The notes: generated from the sequence alone by a model not told the origin. A stretch of 64,000 bases of DNA from Morinoia aosen (GCA_030386875.1 CM059575.1:43926859-43990858); one strand, 5' to 3'; numbered from the stretch's first letter, positions 24,190-36,719 are shown. Numbers and translations are program-made.

Positions 24190-25036
24190 AAAACGAAAGT
24201 AGAGCATTTAATAACAAGAAAATTACAAATTTAGCCCCAATTGCAGAATGAGCATTAACCAAAGAGTCAAGTATTACACCTACAACGTATGAAAAACATT
24301 TAACAATGAAGCAAGTAGCCCATTTATTGAGTAGATTGATAGAATATTCAACAACAAGGCAAATAGATGATTGAAGGATAAGGCAAGAAGAACACTTGTT
24401 GTCAAGGCATGTAGAATATTGAACAACAATAAGGCAAGCCAGAACATTTGGTACCACGGCAAAAATAATTAAGCGACAAGGCTAATATAGAGCGTCTAGC
24501 AACAAGGCGTGTTAAGCCTTAAACGACAATGCAAGTAGATTTTTAGCCAAAAGGCATGTAGTGCATTTAGCCACAAGGCATGTAGAGTATTTAGCCACAA
24601 GGCCCGTAGAGCATTTAGCCACAATACAAGTAGAGCATTAAGCCACAAGGCATGTAGAGCATTTTGCCACAAGGCATGTAGAGTATTTTGCCACAAGGCA
24701 CGTAGAGCATTTAGCCACAAGGCATGTAGAGTATTTAGCCGCAAGGCACGTAGAGCATTTAGCCACAATGCAAGTAAAGTATTTAGCCACGAGGCATGTA
24801 GCGTATTTAGCCACAAGGCATGTAGAGTATTTAGCAGCAAGACATGTAGCGTACTTAGCCACAAGGCAAGTAGAGCATTTAGCCACAATGCAAGTAAAGT
24901 ATTTAGCCACAAGGCATGTAGAGTATTTAGCCACAAGGCATGTAGAGTATTTGGCAGTAAGATATGTAGCGCATTTATCCACAAGGCAAGTAGAGCATTT
25001 AGCCACAAAGCACGTAGAGCATTTAGCCAGACAAGC
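24190..25036. repeat. 24-bp tandem minisatellite with higher-order structure
   Basis: Core 24,530-25,036 holds about 21 units of consensus AGCCACAAGGCATGTAGAG plus YATTT. Diverged units continue back to about 24,190. The unit is a multiple of three, so several frames on both strands stay open for 120-258 codons, with translated octapeptide repeats such as LNTLHALW. These frames are not taken as genes. Unit variants recur at exactly 120 bp (for example AGCCACAATGCAAGTAAAG at 24,761 and 24,881), that is, every fifth unit. Confidence 0.92.
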
Positions 25037-28000
25037 AAGAAGCCCGCGTAGCCGTCCAGCAAGCCGGGCCTCTGCGCGCGCTCATGCAGAGAGGGTGTTT
25101 TGTTATCGATTTTGCCTCGGGTGGCATTTAAGCAAACTGATTTAATTTTGATACCATACACAAAGTAGGCGGCCCTAAAAAGTAGCCAGCAGTTTAATAT
25201 ATTACTCTCGAGATTGAATTTCAGGTGTGCCCCGAATATAATATGTGCCGAAGACTGAAACTTTGAGTCCACTCACTCGTAGCTTCTTTGCCTTGTTTAA
25301 GGAGCTATGAAAGAGTTTGACAATCTTAGGACGCAGATTTAGCCTTAAGTCTGCTCAAGGTAAGAAGGCCATGGCGATTCACTTCTATTAAAACATATCA
25401 ATAGCGTCGAAATGGGCTCACCGGAACAGTTCTATTGGAGGTCAAACATTAAATTAATCCCAATTCTTACATCCCCATCATGCAAAGTCAACTAAAATGT
25501 TTACATCAGTGTTTTGACGTGCCGAAGTGCAACAAACCAATGACATTGAACAACATTGAACATTGACGCATTGAACAACAAATCAATGACTATGACAAAT
25601 AATTCAATGGCAAAACTCATTAGATCGACTGACTTGATTCTGTCCCCTCAATAAATGCCCTTGATAATAACAATATATTTCAGAGAAAACCGGTGGTGTT
25701 TATCGTGACCGACAACATGCGTGAGTTGAGTTCGAGAACAAGGGCCAAGTTTTCAAATAGTTTACGTCGTTGTTGCGGTGCAGCTGAGAGAATTAGTTCT
25801 TCTAAGACAATTTGACTGCACTGTGTCCTGTTTTCCTAACTCAAATATAGAGATTTGGCTAGATAAATAAAGAACATAGCGTTACCAGGCCATCTGTATT
25901 GGGCCGACTAGGAATTTTTTTAATCCTGGCTGAGATAGCTAAACTTTTTATTGGCCGAGCTATTCAGTTACGTATGTACATGTGAAACTGTGTACGACTA
26001 GCCAGGAGGTATTATAACTTCTACACGTTTTTAAACTTCTCCTGCCATTTTCATACATTCTAATAACTGTTAACGCCCGTCTTGAATTAGTAAGCAATAC
26101 CTTCGTATTTGACACATCTGAGAGAGCAGTACAAATTGGTTGCGCATAATTAAATCCCATAACTGTTTTTTTGATAATATTACAAACGAAAAAGTTCATC
26201 GAAAAGTCTTATATTGAGGATTTGAAGTAGTCAATTACGAAAGAATTTTTTTGTTCATACGTCATGTAAAAGCAGTATCATTGATGAAAATGGCAGTATC
26301 ACAAAAGCACAACATAGCCCAACTTTTTCGAAATATCATTTTTCATTCTAGCCAGTCAAATATAACGTCAGTCAATGTCTCCTGTATGTCCAGGCCCAAG
26401 TCTTAACTTGGCAACATATCAATGACGCTACTCTACTGATCATTAAAATGGCGCCAAATTAAAGCAACCGAATAGAAGTATAAGATTTGCTCCGCGTGAA
26501 TTTGATCAGACTGAACATTTGGGAAATATTATTGTTCGTGTGTGATTACACTTACAGGTGTGCTTTGTAAAGAAATGCAAAAGCCCTAATATGTACCTAC
26601 AGGGTTTATTTCTTGAGCAATTTTTCATTTACATTAGATCTGAAGGAGGAAAGCTCAGTTCAAACGACACAGCACTTGAAAGATTGAGGCTGTTGCCCAG
26701 GCAAATTTCAATGTGTTTAATTTTTGGAAGCTTTTGCCTTAATTTGCTGAACAGAGCTAGATTTTATTTAAAAGTGATGACTTTTTGACCACCTCGCCTT
26801 ATACAAAATTAACACGAAGAAAATAGCATGATGAAGCCCGACCTCATACCACTCAGGTGCTCCATTCATAAAATGAGGACGCTAAATATATTGATATTGC
26901 AAGAAAATGCGCGAGTAAAATATTCCCTCTCGTGAAATGATCCACTCTAAGTTCAGGGCCTAAATTATGCCAAACTAGGTAGACTGCTCATCACTTACCT
27001 GCAGGATCAGAAAGGAAAACAGGAAGTTTATTTTTTGGACTCTCACTTGATATCAAAATTACAGCGGCATATCTCCACAAGTTTTTAAAAGGCTGGCCAA
27101 CCATATTCTACAGGAAATCAACGATAAATTGGAGCTAACTTAATTTCGCCTCCCCAATTCATCACAATTGGTGCGAAATCACCACTAAGGATGTATCGTC
27201 ACGACTTCTATGAACAGGCCTGGAGATGTAGAAGGCATTGTATTGGCTCTGCGCGGCTAAAATCACAGATACTTCGGCGGGAAAGTTAAAGTAGTTAGCA
27301 GAGACTCCGTCCCTTAAGCTTCACGAGCAGGTTTAGCTGTGGGTAGTCACTCGACAGGAGGAAAGTCGCTATGTCCATACCAGCTTCTGAGCGTAAGTAG
27401 AGCAGTTTTACGAGGTAGTAAACGATCTTTCATTTGTGGCTCGCTCTTCCAAGAAGATTTTACTACAGCAAAATCCTACGGACGACTTCTTGGCAACTCG
27501 TTCAGCTATAGACGTCGAGAAGCCCAGCCTGATCGTTTGCCAGCTAATACCGAGTAGTTGTAGCACACAACGGCGATTTTAACTATGCTAGATCAGTCTT
27601 GGGAAATACAGTTCTAGCCCACGAACAGTATTGAATTTTAACTAAACGTATTAGACTTTTTGTGACCCGCAAATGCCGTGTCTTCAGTGGACGGTAATTT
27701 CTACTCGTGGAGAATTCTACTAGAAGTGGACAGCAGTGGCCAGACCACCTGTACTGACACCACACTGTAGGAAAACATGTTTTTAGTACAGCTGATGTCT
27801 ACCGAACTATTCAGATGTGCTTCAGGCTGTGAGCACCGCCGGTCATTCTGAACAAGTGTGGTTTGCTTCTACGAGGCGGAATTTTGTGCTGCACTTACAT
27901 TTTTTTACGGGGTGCAATTTTTTTACGGGAGACAAAGTGTCTCAAAAGCCTTTGGGTGGGTGCTTAGTAAATTCCTGCCTGCATTCACTATTATTAAATA

Positions 28001-28885
28001 TAAGGCTTTATAATTTTTATTTTATCAATCGAATATAGCGAAGTTTCTTGTAATAAAGGCAAAAAACACATGCATTAAGTGTCACCGAATAACTTGCGGC
28101 AAGTGCTCTAATTCAGTACAATTACGAGACATTCGGGCAGCTGCTGGTCACGAGGACGCAAAATATTATTTTCTAAGCATTTAAAATTTCTCCCAACACT
28201 GAGAGCCCATTTAAAGCATTGCAAGGGATGGTAAACTTACATCAATTTTATATAGAATTAATTCAAACATTTTCAGTGGGATCATGATCTAATCTCACGT
28301 GAACTTGCTGAGATGTCAACTTTGTAACTTGGTGTTGCTGCCTTGATAAAGAACAAAGCATATAGTCTGTTCAATTTTCTACTAACGCTATAAATAAATT
28401 GAATGTAATAAAATTGCTCGTGCGTATCATTTCTTAACAAATATTCCAATATTATTTTATACTTTCGAATTCATCATCAGTTCTTGAATTGAATACCAAA
28501 AAAAACTATGAGCACAAAAATCAGAGGGAATGAAATCCATTTATGATAAATTAAAGTTCTTGCTAATTTTTCAACGTCTTGTCTCATTTAACAGAATGAA
28601 TAGACTCGTATTCATTCTATTCAAGGTCTTAGTTTCTGTCGAAGTAACTATACCAGGCAGAAACTCTCAGCTTTGGTTGATATTTGTTCTAGTGATTTCT
28701 CCAGTATTTAATAAAAATTTCTTAGACGCTTAACTTTCTTTTACGATATGAAACTATTTTATTTCTCATAATTTAGATGTTTCCGTTCATTGGTGGAGCA
28801 AATACGCACACTTTTGTTAGTCAATCTGAGGTCAACTTTGGTGTTATTATGCCGTCAGATTTAGTAGTAGCAGCCCAGTAGCTCG
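25037..28885. other. Intergenic, no recognisable feature
   Basis: AT-rich with a GC-rich edge at 25,040-25,100. There is a short cluster of CATTGAACAA-like repeats near 25,535-25,580. No ORF has recognisable content. Confidence 0.45.
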
Positions 28886-29066
28886 CGTGTCTCTGGGAAC
28901 ATGGGAGCTGCTCCGGGCCGGGCAGGTATAGGTGAGCCCGGACCTCAGGCGCGCCAATCAGAGCGAACACCCAACTACAGCCAGTCTCTCTTCGTAAAAA
29001 GGCGCTCTTTGAAGCTTTACAGGTTGTGAGTTGGGGAAAACGAGCCAGTGGCACTGCAGGGTAAGT
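28886..29066 (+). promoter_or_regulatory. Possible promoter and non-coding first exon
   Basis: A GC-richer patch contains CCAATCA at 28,954 and, about 100 bases on, CAGG followed by GTAAGT at 29,061-29,066, a near-perfect donor. This arrangement could be a promoter with a short 5' exon, but no partner exon was found. Confidence 0.15.
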
Positions 29067-30515
29067 TGGACTTGGTTAGAGCAAGCACGATTTGGCTCAG
29101 CTCATACTTGTCTGAGATCAGGCTGCCGTAACGTCAGGGTGGAGGCACTGCAGATAAGAGAAAACACGCTTCGTTTCTCTGAGTCAAGTTACAAACTCGT
29201 GCTCGCCACGCAGATTAATTGCATGGAGAATGGCGGCTGCAGCTGATCCTACGAAAGTTGCCTCTTTTTTACGATTATACGATTCTTCGTGAATATATGG
29301 TTTAAAACATCAAATTTTGATCACATTATATGCTCTAACGTTCAATTAGTATTTTTAATACCGTTGTACAGGTGCCATAAATTTTTTTCTCCTGCTAAGA
29401 CATCATCTTACTTAGAAAAAATCCTCCTAATCTTTCATACAGAAAGAGAAAATTCGAGGGTGAACAAACCTTACCTTTAATTCTTCCTAGAAACATCCCC
29501 CAAGTTCAATAACGGTGCAATCAAGCTTGTGTATGCGATAAAGAATTGTGAGATTCTCCAAAAAAATGATCTAATGAATGCGTCTCCTGGCCTTTAAGTT
29601 AGAGTGGAAATATTGCACAGACTGCATTATCAATCAAACGTGGAGATCGGTCACTCATGCTTTAACCCGAAGACCTTCTCATAAATTGAAAGCCTGGAAG
29701 GAAAGCGCTCTACTCGGCTAACTTTGCGCGATAGAGTTGCAATAGCATCAATTTATTTCACCTATGAGCAGTGATTATATTTTCAACTGGAGTTATATTT
29801 CATCAAAGATTTTCATCAATATTATGAGGTTTTTAATCTGTAGTTATTTAAAAGTTGAGTGACCAAAGCTCCTCACTCTAGCAATGAAATACTGAGTATA
29901 TTGAGACTTGATGTCAGTCTCAGTCTCGTATTTTCGGTGTTGATAATGACGCTGCGTTTGAAGAAACCGATGATTTAGCAACATGCCGAAGTGCGCAAAA
30001 ACCCTCGTTGAGCGCTTCTTATTTATGTTTTAGAAGCCGCTTATTTGAAAAAAAGGTTTCATTTGGAGCACACTCAAGATTGATACCTGCAAGACAATAT
30101 GTATTTTAACAATCAATGAAATTCTAATTTAAAATGATGAAGGTAATCTGCATGTGAGCTTGCAGGCTTTTTACCTCATACAGTACGACAGCATTTCATG
30201 CTTTGTAAGTTGTTTCTGTAGGAAGGTGTTCAAATTAATTACTTAGCTGCTTGAGTTGAGCTACAAATACTTGCACATTACATTTATAGAGCCCATATAA
30301 ATTAAAAGTGAGTAGAAAAATATTATATGTAAACTAAGTATTTGTCTCCACCAATGAAGTTAGCCTACCATGTTGCATTTTGACCACAATGCTTTGATTT
30401 GTTTTGCGATAGCTTAGAAAATATCTTCTAGGGGCCTAAATACACAGCTAGAATCATTTATCCATCTATCAACAATGTTTGATTCTTTATAGCGTTCAAA
30501 GATTTTATTTGTTCA
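29067..30515. other. Intergenic, no recognisable feature
   Basis: AT-rich, without motifs, repeats or recognisable ORFs. Confidence 0.45.
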
Positions 30516-30990
30516 CCCACGTCGCCTCTTGTACTCGTACTATCATCCGCGCCTCAGCACTTCACCCCGTGTCTCCCATCAGCATCCATTGCCAAGGGGT
30601 CCTCCACTCCCACTTTTTATCTCGCTGCCCCCTCCCATTTCTCAGCGCCATTACCCGGCCCCTCTCCCCCTCACCCCTCCCTGCGCCTGAGGCAGCAGCA
30701 TCTCAGCATCCGAACGCTCGGGAGATGAGGTTAGCATCCACCCTGCAGCCTCCCCTGGGGGGCTCCGTAACCTCCTGTGACCCCTCATACCAGGGCATCT
30801 GTGCGCCCCTGCCCTCGCTCCCATGGGATGCCCTCCCGCCCCCCAGCGCTGCCTCCCCCATCCCCCACCCCGACTGTCGTCTTGCATCACACGTCGCACC
30901 CTGTGATCCCCTTCTGTCTCTTCGCTCGTCCGCATGACGCTCGGATGCTGCATCTCCGCTGCCTGGTCACGTGAGGGAGGCTCCCGCTCC
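30516..30990. other. C-rich island with G-quadruplex potential on the minus strand
   Basis: A sharp compositional change to C-rich sequence. At 30,831-30,871 there are six separate runs of three or more C within 41 bases, which makes a G-quadruplex possible on the minus strand and an i-motif on the plus. Long frames on both strands (152 codons plus, 100 codons minus) are open but resemble no protein I know and are expected in such GC-rich sequence. Confidence 0.6.
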
Positions 30991-31369
30991 CTTCCGACCT
31001 TCAGTTTCTACAGTCTGTATTTGAACGCATATTGCTCCTATCACCACTAAAGCAAAGTGTTTCTATAGTCACAGTTTAATGCCGTTCTGCCAGTTATCTA
31101 AATTTCTCTCTATAAAGTATATGTCTGAATGAGGAATACGAATATATAATGGTTACGCGTACTCAAACTAACTATACACACTCAAATTTCTCACGCGTAA
31201 AATTTTCGGAAAATAATTCAAAATGAAAAAAATCAACAGAACAGTCTCTTCTGAAGTACTATATGTTTGCTATTACAAAAATGTTGGTCATCTATGGTAA
31301 ATTTCCGAAAGTATGAGTCAAGAAGTGACACTTTGATTGCCATTTTCTGTGAAGAGTTTGTGTGCTGCA

Positions 31370-31715
31370 ACGGTACGAGAAGGAGGTGCGTTACAAAGAG
31401 CAGGCCACGCAGCCCCTGACGCGGCACCGTGACACTCGCGCTGCCGCCGTCGGGTGGCGAGAGCGGAGCAGCGCTCGCACGGAGGCGGTGCGGACTGAGC
31501 TGCTCCCATGCCCGCGCTGCTCCCAGCGCCGTGCCCAATTACTGAGACGCTCACAACCAGCGTTCCCAGGGATAATTTCATCTCGCAGCGCTTCCGAGGA
31601 TGCTGATCTGCTGCACCTGCTGCTGCTGCTGCTCGAGCTGCTGCTGTCGTTGCTGGAACCGGAGCTGTTGACAACGAGGTCGATGGAGCTGGGAGGTGGG
31701 GCGAGATGAATGTTG
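31370..31715. other. GC-rich patch with CTG/CAG run; possible exon, unproven
   Basis: It contains GCTGCTGCTGCTGCTG-like repeats at about 31,615-31,650 and is open in all three frames of the minus strand. One frame gives a Gln-rich stretch (QQRQQQLEQQQQQVQQ), one poly-Ser and one poly-Ala. Such multi-frame openness argues for composition rather than a selected frame. Still, a Gln-rich exon of a regulatory gene on the minus strand is possible. Confidence 0.3.
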
Positions 31716-32615
31716 TTTACCGACGGTGTTTGTGACGCTGGATAAAGAGTACAAATTCATATAGAGACGTAGCTGTTTTGATGTGGTCTTTCAAAGAATC
31801 TACGTCGATTACCAACTGACGTCTACGTATCTCTACTCGAAATCATGAGTACAGACTTGTATATTGGCAATTTTTTTACTTAATAAGAACTTAACTCTAG
31901 CGCTGGTAACTGCTTGCTGTTGCCCGCTGTTATCTTCAATTTAATTCACATTAAAATTCGCACTGGGTCATTACCTCAAATGAATTTTGCGCTCTAACTG
32001 TTATATTCGCTACTGATTTGAGCCTTCGACTGCTTCACAGAGCCTTGCAATTTATTGCGTTTCCTGAGAGAGGCGTTCTTCAGTGAAAATTTTTGCGACA
32101 TTTCCAGACGCGTGAGAAATAAAAGTTGTATCTCTATATGAAGTAATGATTTTAAAATACTTCAATTAACGTTGACGTTTATTTGTAGGTAAAAAGTTCA
32201 GGGTCGGCAAGAGTAGATTCAGCAACAGTAATTAACCACGTATTTGGCATGTGGTAAGAGGTAAGTGAATTCATTGATTTTGAACGTTGTTTCACAGAAT
32301 TGAAAATTTTTGAGCGCTAAAATCAATTATGGGATTCAGAGCTTCCCCGAGCTCGATTCGTAAGAGCTGCAGCGTAAAGAAAACGTATAGCACTGCTGAC
32401 AAACATGCATTTTTGGCTCACCGTCTATATTCTTGAGCAATGCTGAATAACATTTTATATTTTCAGCACAAATGATATTAAGTATGTGAGATCATAAACT
32501 TCAAATGATTCTCTGGCTTGTATTTGATGACATCAATGAAAAAAATGCGACTACATTCAGTTCCAGCATTTATTGTTCAAAATGATTTTACGTGCTAAGA
32601 GCTTGTCTTGTTTTA
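31716..32615. other. Intergenic, no recognisable feature
   Basis: AT-rich, nothing supportable. Confidence 0.45.
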
Positions 32616-32623
32616 GTTTAACC
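32616..32623. repeat. Target-site duplication (left) of the outer hAT-like element
   Basis: GTTTAACC, repeated exactly at 40,676-40,683. Confidence 0.8.
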
Positions 32624-32651
32624 CAGGGTTGCGGAGTCGGTGGAATAAATT

Positions 32652-32905
32652 TGCGACTCCGACTCCGACTCCGACTCCACCTTTCCAGAATTTGGCGACT
32701 CCGACTCCGACTCCGACTCCACCTTTTCTGAATTTGGCGACTCCGACTCCGACTCCACCTTTTCAGAATTTGGCGACTCCGACTCCGACTCCACCTTTTC
32801 AGAATTTGGCGACTCCGACTCCGACTCCGACTCCATTTCTCCAGAATTTGGCGACTCCAACACCGACTCCGCCTATTCACAATTTTTGTGACTCCAACTT
32901 CACCT
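32652..32905. repeat. Left subterminal GACTCC minisatellite
   Basis: Two to four GACTCC hexamers alternate with an approximately 18-base spacer (CACCTTTTCAGAATTTGGC and variants), about five times. The open frames here (Arg/Ser, Ser/Glu or Pro/Thr repeats) are products of the hexamer. Confidence 0.92.
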
Positions 32906-33169
32906 ATTCATAATTTTTAAGATGAATATTTTATTTCTTAACCAGTGTACACAGACCGTAAAAAATGACAAAATTCAATACCTTTCTTCAACAAATTTTC
33001 GTTTGAGTGGAGTTTCCATGCTTTCAGCTTATTCCGAAGGTAACTTAATTTTCTTATACGAGTAATAAACACTCAGAACACAGCATTTTTGAGCCGCAAG
33101 AGAAGTAGTTATAGCCATTCGTGTCGTATCCAAGATACAGAAATTCAGCATTACTGAAGCAACTGCGAA

Positions 33170-33262
33170 CTTGTGTATGTATATTGTAAAATGCAATACA
33201 GTACATTGCAATACAGTATATTGTAATATACAATACAGCATATTTCAATATGCAATACCCCG
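33170..33262. repeat. AT-rich quasi-tandem palindromic repeat
   Basis: Variants of CAATACAGTATATTG recur about five times, each partly self-complementary, for example GTATATTGTAATATAC. Possible cruciform-forming sequence inside the outer element. Confidence 0.6.
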
Positions 33263-33479
33263 CCGAACTCGGTATTCACGATACAAACTTGAGTATATAA
33301 GGCTCTGGATCGCTCTAATTGTGATGAAAGTGACTTATTACAGAGCTATTGCAAAACGAAAATGAGTGTATTAATTGACCGTGAACTGGAACCAAGACGC
33401 CAGTGCTATTTTTTTCCTATCAATTATTCTTAACAGCGTGACACAAAACGTATAAATAAACACACGACACTCATTCTTA

Positions 33480-33795
33480 GTAGTAAACGGTTGCAGGTGT
33501 TGAAACCTGTGCATATGTTCCTTATATTCTTTATTAGCGAACGACTTCTAAATTGACTACAGATTGTTAATAATCAAGATACTAGTGTACGTGATTGGTC
33601 AAAAATTACGGGATCCAATGGTATCGTTTTGAAAAAATCTCAAGATAAAAATGGCAAACAAATATATCCATTGTAATAGTACCTGCGATTAAAATACAGT
33701 ATTCTCGTACTTGTGCACTGGTAAAACTCGTATCACAGATACGGTCATTAAGCATCTTTAAAAACGTCACAAACGCACACAACAACCAAGCAAAT
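33480..33795. repeat. Left arm of an old imperfect inverted repeat
   Basis: It pairs with the reverse complement of 35,905-36,111. Examples are TTGTGCACTGGTAAAACTCG against TTGTGCACTTGTGAAACTCG, TATCACAGATACGGT against CATCACAGATACAGT, and AAGCATCTTTAA on both. Identity is roughly 70-75% by eye. Weaker matches extend outward to sequence beyond the mariner-type insertion (38,824-38,920). Confidence 0.65.
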
Positions 33796-34111
33796 TGTAT
33801 AACATAATACCTACCTGAATTGTAATTTAAATCATTGTTCGCAAGAGGTTTTTAAAAAATTTGCTATACCTTTTAAGCATTTAAATGCCTTTGAAATTTA
33901 AATGCAATGAGTCGCATTTTCTTGACAGTTGATTCGATTTTCACGAAATGTTTTTTACTTATAAACATAAGTGAGCAGATGCCAGGTTTTTCATATTTCG
34001 ATGGTATTTATGATACTGTCCAAGCAAGCAGATTCCCATTGTAATGAGATAGGGGAAATTACACACGAGAACATATACTTATCATTGACGGACACCTGGC
34101 TTTTTATTATA

Positions 34112-34884
34112 CCGGGTGTCCTATAAAAATGTCCCCGATTTTTAATTAATTATATCTCAGCTTTAAATTAACATATTTTAATTGCCTTTTTCACAATGTA
34201 GTAAATATTGTTTCCTTTTCGAATAATTTAAATTTTTGAAAATTGGTTAAATAACCACTGTACAATGTCCAATTTACTGAAACGAGCAGAAAAATTAATT
34301 GTTCAGAGGAAAAGTTTTTAAAACAATATTGATATTTTTCCTTATTTTGTAGTTTCCATAAAACTGAACACACAAAAATTTTAAGGAGTAACAAATCATT
34401 ACCTTATATAACGTTTAAATAAATGAGGTAATTTTAGTATCCAGCGACATACCCTCCATTTCTCTCAAGGCAAGTATTACTTCTAGCCACCATTGAACGA
34501 AGAGTTTTACCCATTATTCCACCGTTTTTTATCAGTTCTTGAAACACTATTATTGAGAAAACTTGAAACTTGAAACCTCTCAGAGGGTTTAAATTCTTAG
34601 TTGTATGTACGATACATCGTTATGAAATTATTCTTAACAGTAGGTATTGAGGAATGAAGAAGAACACCAGTGTTGTTTTTAAAACTTTCCCTTTGAACAA
34701 TTTTTCTACCCCTTTCAATAAATCGATCGTCCTAAAGTTTATTCAACTGATTTTCAAAAACTTAAATTATTTCAAAAGGAAACAAAATTGACTAAATTGT
34801 AAATAAAAGATAATTAAAATATGTTAATTTAAAGCGGAGATATTATCAATTAAAAAGTCCGGGACATTTTTGTGGGACACCCGG
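34112..34884 (-). mobile_element. Mariner/Tc1-type deletion derivative (773 bp) with ~100-bp inverted ends
   Basis: The terminal inverted repeats begin CCGGGTGTCC and extend about 100 bp at roughly 85% identity. Both ends contain CTTTAAATTAACATATTTTA, and TATA flanks both sides (TA target duplication). On the minus strand near 34,453-34,530 an open piece reads KTLRSMVARSNTCLERNGGY and then a stop. This resembles the C-terminus of IS630/Tc1/mariner transposases (CIExNGGHFE-like). The rest of the transposase is gone, so the element is non-autonomous. Confidence 0.82.
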
Positions 34885-35904
34885 TATAGTATTGATTGTT
34901 CTTATACAATAAATGGTCAAGTGTCTCCTTTGAACAAATTAATAAATAGGTTTAGCTATTTCGTGAGCGTAATCTCTCCTATGTTAATACAATGGAGTTT
35001 CAGGATTTAAAACTTAAGGGCAACTGCTCGAACATTTATTTCAAATACAGAAGAACTTCAAGGGAACAACAGCAAGTCGTTTCCCTTTTCTCCTGCGCAA
35101 AAAGAGAAACCGTACCCAAGTTAGGCAGATCTTGAGGATTCCAACAGTACGCTCAGCAGCGTCCTCTGTAATATTTTTATTATTAAATTCCTTTAAAATA
35201 GAGACCGAAGATCTTCTTTAACGTAAGGTTAGTTTTTAAAACGAAACTCGCTAAAAATAGAAGACACCCAATGGACGCGGCCGGTCATCAGTACGGTACT
35301 CCGGTAGGGAATTTTAGAGGCGTTCTGAGTAGAGAGTTACAGAGTTTTAAGATGTCTGGTCGCCGACTAGGTGAATATCGTATCTTATTGCAAGATTGCA
35401 TATAGCACTAAGATTTTAACAATTATTTGACAATTAATTACCTTCAATAATAAGTGCCTATTCAAGAGGCTGCAAAAGCGGGGTCGAGGAGTTCAAGTCG
35501 CAAAAAGAGACTACTTTTTACGCAAGAGAAATAAGTTAAAGGTACCAGACCCACTTTTATTAAATGGACGACGCAAGCTCAAAGATAATTTAATGAGTGA
35601 ACGCCAAAGCGTAACAAGTAATTTTAATTAAAGCTATTTAAGGTTAATGCAGGTCTGCTAGAAGCGCAAACGTGCTTAATTATAGAAAGTTAAATTTAAA
35701 CACAAAAATCGAAAAGAAAATATGCAGCTGCAAAACAAAAAACAACGAACAAAAAGATCTCATTTCATCAGTTCCAAGTTTTTGTCTGTGAACTAAGAGA
35801 GGCCAACTGAAGAAAACTTTTTCTTCCACAAAGCCGCCATCAGAAATACGGAAAATATTCAACAGGAAATTTCATTGAACAAACAAAATTGGCTGTTCGT
35901 CTTT

Positions 35905-36111
35905 GTTGGTTGGTCTGTCTCCCTTTCACGCTCTTAAAGATGCTTAACTACTGTATCTGTGATGCGAGTTTCACAAGTGCACAAGTATTAGAATATTTTA
36001 ATCGCGGGTGCTATTAGGATGGAAATATTTCTTTATGGTCCACATCTGAAAGATTTCTATACAGACAATATCGAATCCCGTCATTTATGACGAGTCGTGT
36101 ACACAATTATG
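35905..36111. repeat. Right arm of the old imperfect inverted repeat
   Basis: Inverted partner of 33,480-33,795. Its outer edge is interrupted at the TATA of 36,112-36,115 by the mariner-type element, and sequence after 38,824 appears to continue the arm. Confidence 0.65.
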
Positions 36112-36457
36112 TATACTGTGTGTTTCAGAACACGAGGTACAAAATTGCACATCAAGTAGAAAATGGCCAAATAAACACTTTTTGTCCTATGAAATTTTCC
36201 CCAAAAAAATCGTGGTTGGGAGGTATTAGCTGTTAATTGTTTTTAAGGTTGAAATTTAATGGCACAATTACTCGCGATATTGATTCTGAATTTACTCTAC
36301 AAAAATTGTTCAAAATGTGTTCCACCTACACCTATGCACTTTTCGAATGTTAGCCTTAACGGCTACCGAATATTAGGAAACACGTCTGGCATTAAGGTAT
36401 CTCACCTGCAGCCACTGCAATTCTGGCCACAAGATCTTCCTCAGACTCAATGGGTGT

Positions 36458-36465
36458 AGCATAGA
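36458..36465. repeat. Target-site duplication (left) of the inner hAT element
   Basis: AGCATAGA, identical to 38,540-38,547. Confidence 0.9.
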
Positions 36466-36581
36466 CAGGGTTTCCACGCGAGGCGACTCTGATTACCCTA
36501 ACTGAAGGGTGTTGATTACCCCAGATTACCCTAAAACAGCTAATCCTGACCTATGATCTATAAATTAAGAAAAAGATAAAT

Positions 36582-36621
36582 GGACTGGTTTCCAGAGCTC
36601 CGTCAGTATGGAAACCAGTCC
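36582..36621. other. Perfect 13-bp hairpin within the inner hAT
   Basis: GGACTGGTTTCCA, a 14-base loop, then TGGAAACCAGTCC. It lies about 120 bp inside the left end of the element. Confidence 0.75.
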
Positions 36622-36719
36622 TGTGTTACATACTGCATGACGTCAGGAGGGAAATCCAGTCGAACGACGTTAGAATGCTGGTTTGATATCCAGACGATAT
36701 CACGTACGAGATGTTTGCC

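Noticed and set aside
24190-25036. Possible CRISPR array
   Set aside because: Units are head-to-tail without unique spacers, the genome is eukaryotic and no cas gene is present.
24496-25272. 258-codon minus-strand and 120-125-codon ORFs encoding octapeptide repeats
   Set aside because: They arise from a 24-bp minisatellite whose unit is a multiple of three. Frames on both strands are open at once, and there is no start context or selection evidence.
30479-30937. 152-codon + ORF as a gene
   Set aside because: Lies across a C-rich island where all frames lack stops; Pro/Ser composition follows base composition.
32557-32913. ORFs with Arg-Ser, Ser-Glu or Pro-Thr repeats
   Set aside because: Translation of the GACTCC hexamer array at the end of the outer transposon.
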